The notes beneath the pieces are model-generated. The model saw nothing but the letters and a program-made list of their open reading frames with translations, was not told the DNA's origin and did not search any database. The position numbers and the translations under genes are program-made. Below are positions 5,226 through 8,082 of a stretch of 8,082 nt of DNA, piece by piece. The first letter of the stretch is position 1. Every line of letters begins with the position of its first letter. Source of the stretch: JBBSUX01 sp038234045 (GTDB lineage Bacteria; Pseudomonadota; Gammaproteobacteria; Burkholderiales; Burkholderiaceae_C); the NCBI GenBank assembly GCA_038234045.1, contig JBBSUX010000162.1, positions 1 through 8,082 on the forward strand, written 5' to 3'.

Positions 5226-6266
5226 ATGGACTTCTCGATCGCCGGCATTCTGCTGCTGGACGGCCTGACCAATGGCGCCATCTACGCGCTGCTCGGCATG
5301 GCGCTGGTGCTGGTGTTCACCGTCACGCGGATCATCTTCATCCCGCAGGGTGAATTTGTCGCCTACGGCGCGCTCACCCTGGCGGTGTTGCAAACCGGCA
5401 AGCTGCCCGGCACCGTCTGGCTGCTGCTGATCATGGCGGCGCTGGCGGGATTGATGGAGCTGGTCGCTACCTGGCGCCTTACCCGCAACCCGGGCCGCGC
5501 CGCGTGGGCGGCCTTGCGCATGGTGGCTGCGCCGTGTCTGGTCTGTGCCTTGACCGCCTGGGCGGCGCCGCGTGGTCTACCGCTGCTGGCGCAGGCTGCA
5601 CTCACGGTTGGCATCGTCACCGCTTTCGGGCCGCTGATCTATCGCGTGGCTTTCCAGTCGCTGGCGGATGCCAGCACGCTGGTGCTGCTGATCGTGGCAG
5701 TGGGTGTGCATCTGGCCATGACCGGGCTTGGCTTGCTGTTCTTCGGGGCGGAGGGTTTTCGCAATCCGCCGTTCTGGGATGTGCGCTTTTCCGCCGGGCC
5801 ACTCACGCTCAGCGGACAGACGCTGATCATCTTCATCGCTTCGGCGGCGCTCATCGTGCTGCTGTGGCTGTTCTTTGGCCGTACCTTTCACGGCAAGGCC
5901 CTGCGGGCGACAGCCGTCAACCGGTTGGGTGCGCGGCTGATGGGCATCTCGACCCAAGGTGCAGGGCAGCTCACGTTCGCAATGGCAGGGCTGATCGGCG
6001 CGCTGTCGGGGCTCCTCATCGGGCCGACTACCACGATCTACTACGACTCGGGCTTCCTCATCGGCCTGAAAGGTTTCGTCGCTGCGGTGATGGCCGGCCT
6101 CTCGAGCTACCCAGGAGCCTTGCTGGGCGCGCTGGCAGTCGGCACGGTGGAATCCTTCAGCTCGTTCTGGGCCAGTTCGTTCAAGGAAGTGATCGTCTTC
6201 ACGCTGATCCTGCCGGTGCTGCTGTGGCGCTCGGTGGTGGCCGGGCCTTCAGAGGAGGAGCTCTGA
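5226..6266 (+). CDS. LivH-type inner-membrane permease of the HAAT importer
   Basis: A 346-residue permease (BPD_transp_2 family) forming half of the membrane pore. It opens with MDFSIAGILLLDGLTNGAIY, the classical LivH beginning, then FTVTRIIFIPQGEFVAYGAL (31-50), which replaces the usual N-F-A-H-G-E segment and is typical of the aromatic-acid/amide branch of the family. The ATPase-docking region is KALRATAVNRLGARLMGIS (224-242), followed by FAMAGLIGALSGLLIGP (251-267) and GFVAAVMAGLSSYPGALLGAL (283-303). At 346 residues it exceeds the common 290-310. The extra length lies around 85-135, which could hold an additional helix pair (about 94-112 and 118-140). The frame is open upstream to 5163, but that extension (R-rich, then PHFLLPL) is not family-like, so the ATG at 5226 was chosen. 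Its 3' end contains the ribosome site for the next gene, implying translational coupling. Confidence 0.9.
   Translation: MDFSIAGILLLDGLTNGAIYALLGMALVLVFTVTRIIFIPQGEFVAYGALTLAVLQTGKLPGTVWLLLIMAALAGLMELVATWRLTRNPGRAAWAALRMVAAPCLVCALTAWAAPRGLPLLAQAALTVGIVTAFGPLIYRVAFQSLADASTLVLLIVAVGVHLAMTGLGLLFFGAEGFRNPPFWDVRFSAGPLTLSGQTLIIFIASAALIVLLWLFFGRTFHGKALRATAVNRLGARLMGISTQGAGQLTFAMAGLIGALSGLLIGPTTTIYYDSGFLIGLKGFVAAVMAGLSSYPGALLGALAVGTVESFSSFWASSFKEVIVFTLILPVLLWRSVVAGPSEEEL
6253..6258 (+). promoter_or_regulatory. Strong ribosome-binding site inside the end of the livH-type gene
   Basis: AGGAGG lies nine bases before the ATG at 6268 and overlaps the last codons (Glu-Glu-Glu) of the upstream permease. 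It supports 6268 as the start of the fused permease-ATPase rather than the out-of-frame ATG at 6272, and indicates coupling of the two permease genes. Confidence 0.75.
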
Positions 6267-6267
6267 G

Positions 6268-8082
6268 ATGAATGAGCGTTCACTCGCCGGGGCCAGCGCA
6301 CAGGAGTCGGCGGCATCCCGCGCTGAAGCCACATCCGCGTCGGGCGCCCATCGCGCCGGTCTGGCGCTGCGCCGCTGGGGGGTGGCAGCGTTTGCAGTGG
6401 TCCTGTTGGCCATCGCTTTACTGCCGCTGCCTGATTTCTGGATCCTGCAGCTGAACTACATCGGCATCTACACCTTGCCGGTGCTCGGACTGGTGTTGCT
6501 GACAGGCGTCAGCGGACTCACTTCATTCGGGCAGGCGGCCTTCGTCGGTATCGGGGCCTACACCACCGCCTGGCTCACGCTGCATACCGGCATGTCGCCC
6601 TGGCTCACGGTGTGGATGGGCCTTGCCATCACGGCGGCAAGCGCACTGGTGATCGGCGCGATCACGCTGCGCATGTCAGGCCACTACCTGCCGCTTGCGA
6701 CCATTGCCTGGTCGCTGGCGCTTTATTACCTGATGGGCAACCTCGCACCGCTGGGCAAATACGACGGGCTCCTCGGTATCAAAAGCCTGTATCTGTTCGG
6801 GCTGGACTTGGGCCAGGGCCGACTTTTCTATGGTCTGGTGTGGTCGCTTGTCCTGCTGGCATCGCTCGCGATGCTGCGCTTGCTGGATTCCCGCACCGGC
6901 CGCGCCATTCGCGCACTGGCTGGTGGCGCGCAGATGGCCGAAGCGATGGGCGTGAACACATTGCGCCACAAGATAGGCGTGTTCGTGCTGGCAGCGCTGT
7001 TGGGTTCGGTTTCTGGCTGGCTGTTCGCGCATTTCCAGAGCACCGTGAACCCGTCGCCATTCGGCTTGAAGATGGGCATCGAATACCTCTTCATGGTGGT
7101 GCTGGGCGGCGCCGGGCAAGTCTGGGGCGCGATTGCCGGAGCCGGCATCGTCAAGCTGCTGGAAGACCAGCTGCAGGTGCTGCTACCGCGCTTGATCGGC
7201 ACAGCAGGCAGCTATGAAGTGATCGTCTTTGGCATTCTGCTCGTATTGGTACTGAAATATCTGCCAGCGGGTTTATGGGATTGGGTCGACCGGCGTATCC
7301 CCCGCGCCGCGCGCGCGCGTGATTGGGCCGATGCAGCAGCGTTGCCCCGGCGCTCGCGCCCGGAGACCGGTGCGCTGGTGCTCGAAGTGGACGCCATCCG
7401 CAAGACCTTTGGCGGCCTGGTGGCCGTGAACGACATCAGCTTTCGCACCCACGCGGGCGAAATCGTCGGGCTGATCGGGCCCAACGGTGCTGGCAAATCC
7501 ACCACCTTCAATCTGGTGACCGGTCTGCTTCAGCTCTCGGGTGGAGCAGTACGCTTCTGCGGCGATCCGATCTCGGGCTCGCCATCACGCACCATCGCAC
7601 GGCGCGGCGTTGCCCGAACTTTCCAGCATGTGAAGATGATTCCCGACATGACCGTGCTCGAAAACGTCGCGCTCGGTGCGCACCTGCGCGGCCACGCGGG
7701 AGCGCTTGCCGCCATGCTGCACCTTGATCGGTCAGAAGAGCGCAGCCTTCTCAAGGAAGCAGAGCAGCAGCTCAACCGCGTAGGCATGGGCGAGCATCTG
7801 GATACGCTCGCCGGCAACTTGGCGATGGGCCAACAGCGCCTGCTGGAAATCGCCCGTGCCCTGTGCGCCGACCCCGCTTTGCTGATGCTCGATGAGCCCG
7901 CCGCCGGCCTGCGCCATCAGGAAAAGCAGGCTCTTGCCGCCGTGCTCAGGCGCCTGAGCGACGAAGGCATGAGCGTCCTGCTGGTCGAGCACGACATGGG
8001 GCTTGTCATGGAGCTGTGCGACCGCATCGTGGTGATGGAATTCGGCACGCTGCTGATGGCGGGCACGCCTGCCGAGGTGCAG
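6268..8082 (+). CDS. LivM-type permease fused to LivG-type ATPase, 3' end cut by the window edge
   Basis: One uninterrupted frame of 605 codons encodes the second pore subunit and an ATPase of the HAAT importer. Residues 1-35 are a polar N-terminus. The LivM domain (about 36-330) has GLTSFGQAAFVGIGAY (83-98) and the docking loop SRTGRAIRALAGGAQMAEAMG (208-228). A basic, Arg-rich linker (342-364) leads to the LivG domain (from 372). It has Walker A GPNGAGKST (404-412), Q-loop Q453, signature LAMGQQR (518-524) where LSYGQQR is more usual, Walker B LLMLDEP (538-544) and switch His575. All catalytic elements are present. The frame ends with GTPAEVQ at the window edge. The family normally continues for only about 10-25 residues (BCA_ABC_TP_C tail), so the gene is nearly complete. 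LivM-LivG fusions are known in Burkholderiales. Its start is one base after the upstream stop. A LivF-type ATPase is expected next. I read the frame directly and found no stop. Confidence 0.92.
   Translation, partial: MNERSLAGASAQESAASRAEATSASGAHRAGLALRRWGVAAFAVVLLAIALLPLPDFWILQLNYIGIYTLPVLGLVLLTGVSGLTSFGQAAFVGIGAYTTAWLTLHTGMSPWLTVWMGLAITAASALVIGAITLRMSGHYLPLATIAWSLALYYLMGNLAPLGKYDGLLGIKSLYLFGLDLGQGRLFYGLVWSLVLLASLAMLRLLDSRTGRAIRALAGGAQMAEAMGVNTLRHKIGVFVLAALLGSVSGWLFAHFQSTVNPSPFGLKMGIEYLFMVVLGGAGQVWGAIAGAGIVKLLEDQLQVLLPRLIGTAGSYEVIVFGILLVLVLKYLPAGLWDWVDRRIPRAARARDWADAAALPRRSRPETGALVLEVDAIRKTFGGLVAVNDISFRTHAGEIVGLIGPNGAGKSTTFNLVTGLLQLSGGAVRFCGDPISGSPSRTIARRGVARTFQHVKMIPDMTVLENVALGAHLRGHAGALAAMLHLDRSEERSLLKEAEQQLNRVGMGEHLDTLAGNLAMGQQRLLEIARALCADPALLMLDEPAAGLRHQEKQALAAVLRRLSDEGMSVLLVEHDMGLVMELCDRIVVMEFGTLLMAGTPAEVQ

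Noticed and set aside
7381..8082. A separate livG gene starting near 7381
   Set aside because: There is no stop codon between the permease and ATPase parts, no ribosome site, and no suitably placed start codon at the junction; the frame is continuous from 6268.

Overview
The window is a GC-rich stretch of bacterial chromosome in which every supported gene lies on the + strand. Codon use, the family types and an intergenic hairpin element that resembles one common in Comamonadaceae suggest a betaproteobacterium, probably Burkholderiales. That is an inference; no rRNA or other marker is present to settle it. I see no tRNA, CRISPR array, insertion sequence, phage gene or toxin system.

Layout: (1) bases 2-1207 hold the 3' part of a GGDEF diguanylate cyclase gene with intact catalytic and inhibitory motifs. 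(2) After 137 bases come two closely spaced genes. One encodes a small DedA-family membrane protein (1345-1893). The other (1901-3649) encodes an osmoprotectant-type (glycine betaine/choline/carnitine) ABC importer in which the periplasmic binding protein is fused to the N-terminus of the permease. No cognate ATPase gene is seen beside it. (3) A 328-base gene-free stretch (3650-3977) holds a terminator-like AT-rich hairpin, a repeat and palindrome block, and the leader of the next gene. (4) From 3978 to the right edge runs a LivKHMG-type (HAAT family) importer operon: a secreted binding protein (3978-5123), a long-form LivH-type permease (5226-6266), and a LivM permease fused in frame to a LivG ATPase (6268 to beyond 8082). 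This fusion is one continuous reading frame cut by the window edge. A LivF-type second ATPase would be expected just downstream.

How they work together: the binding protein at 3978 captures an unidentified ligand (an amino acid, aromatic acid or similar small carboxylate) and delivers it to the LivH/LivM pore, which is driven by the LivG domain. A 6-bp hairpin lies between the binding-protein gene and livH, and livH is preceded by a pyrimidine-rich leader without a Shine-Dalgarno sequence. Both features would favour making more binding protein than permease. The fused osmoprotectant importer is a separate system and presumably borrows an ATPase encoded elsewhere.

Nothing here is clearly an undescribed system. 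The points most worth a second look are the binding-protein-first fusion without an adjacent ATPase, the LivM-LivG fusion with a CG-repeat linker, and the structured 3650-3977 intergenic region.
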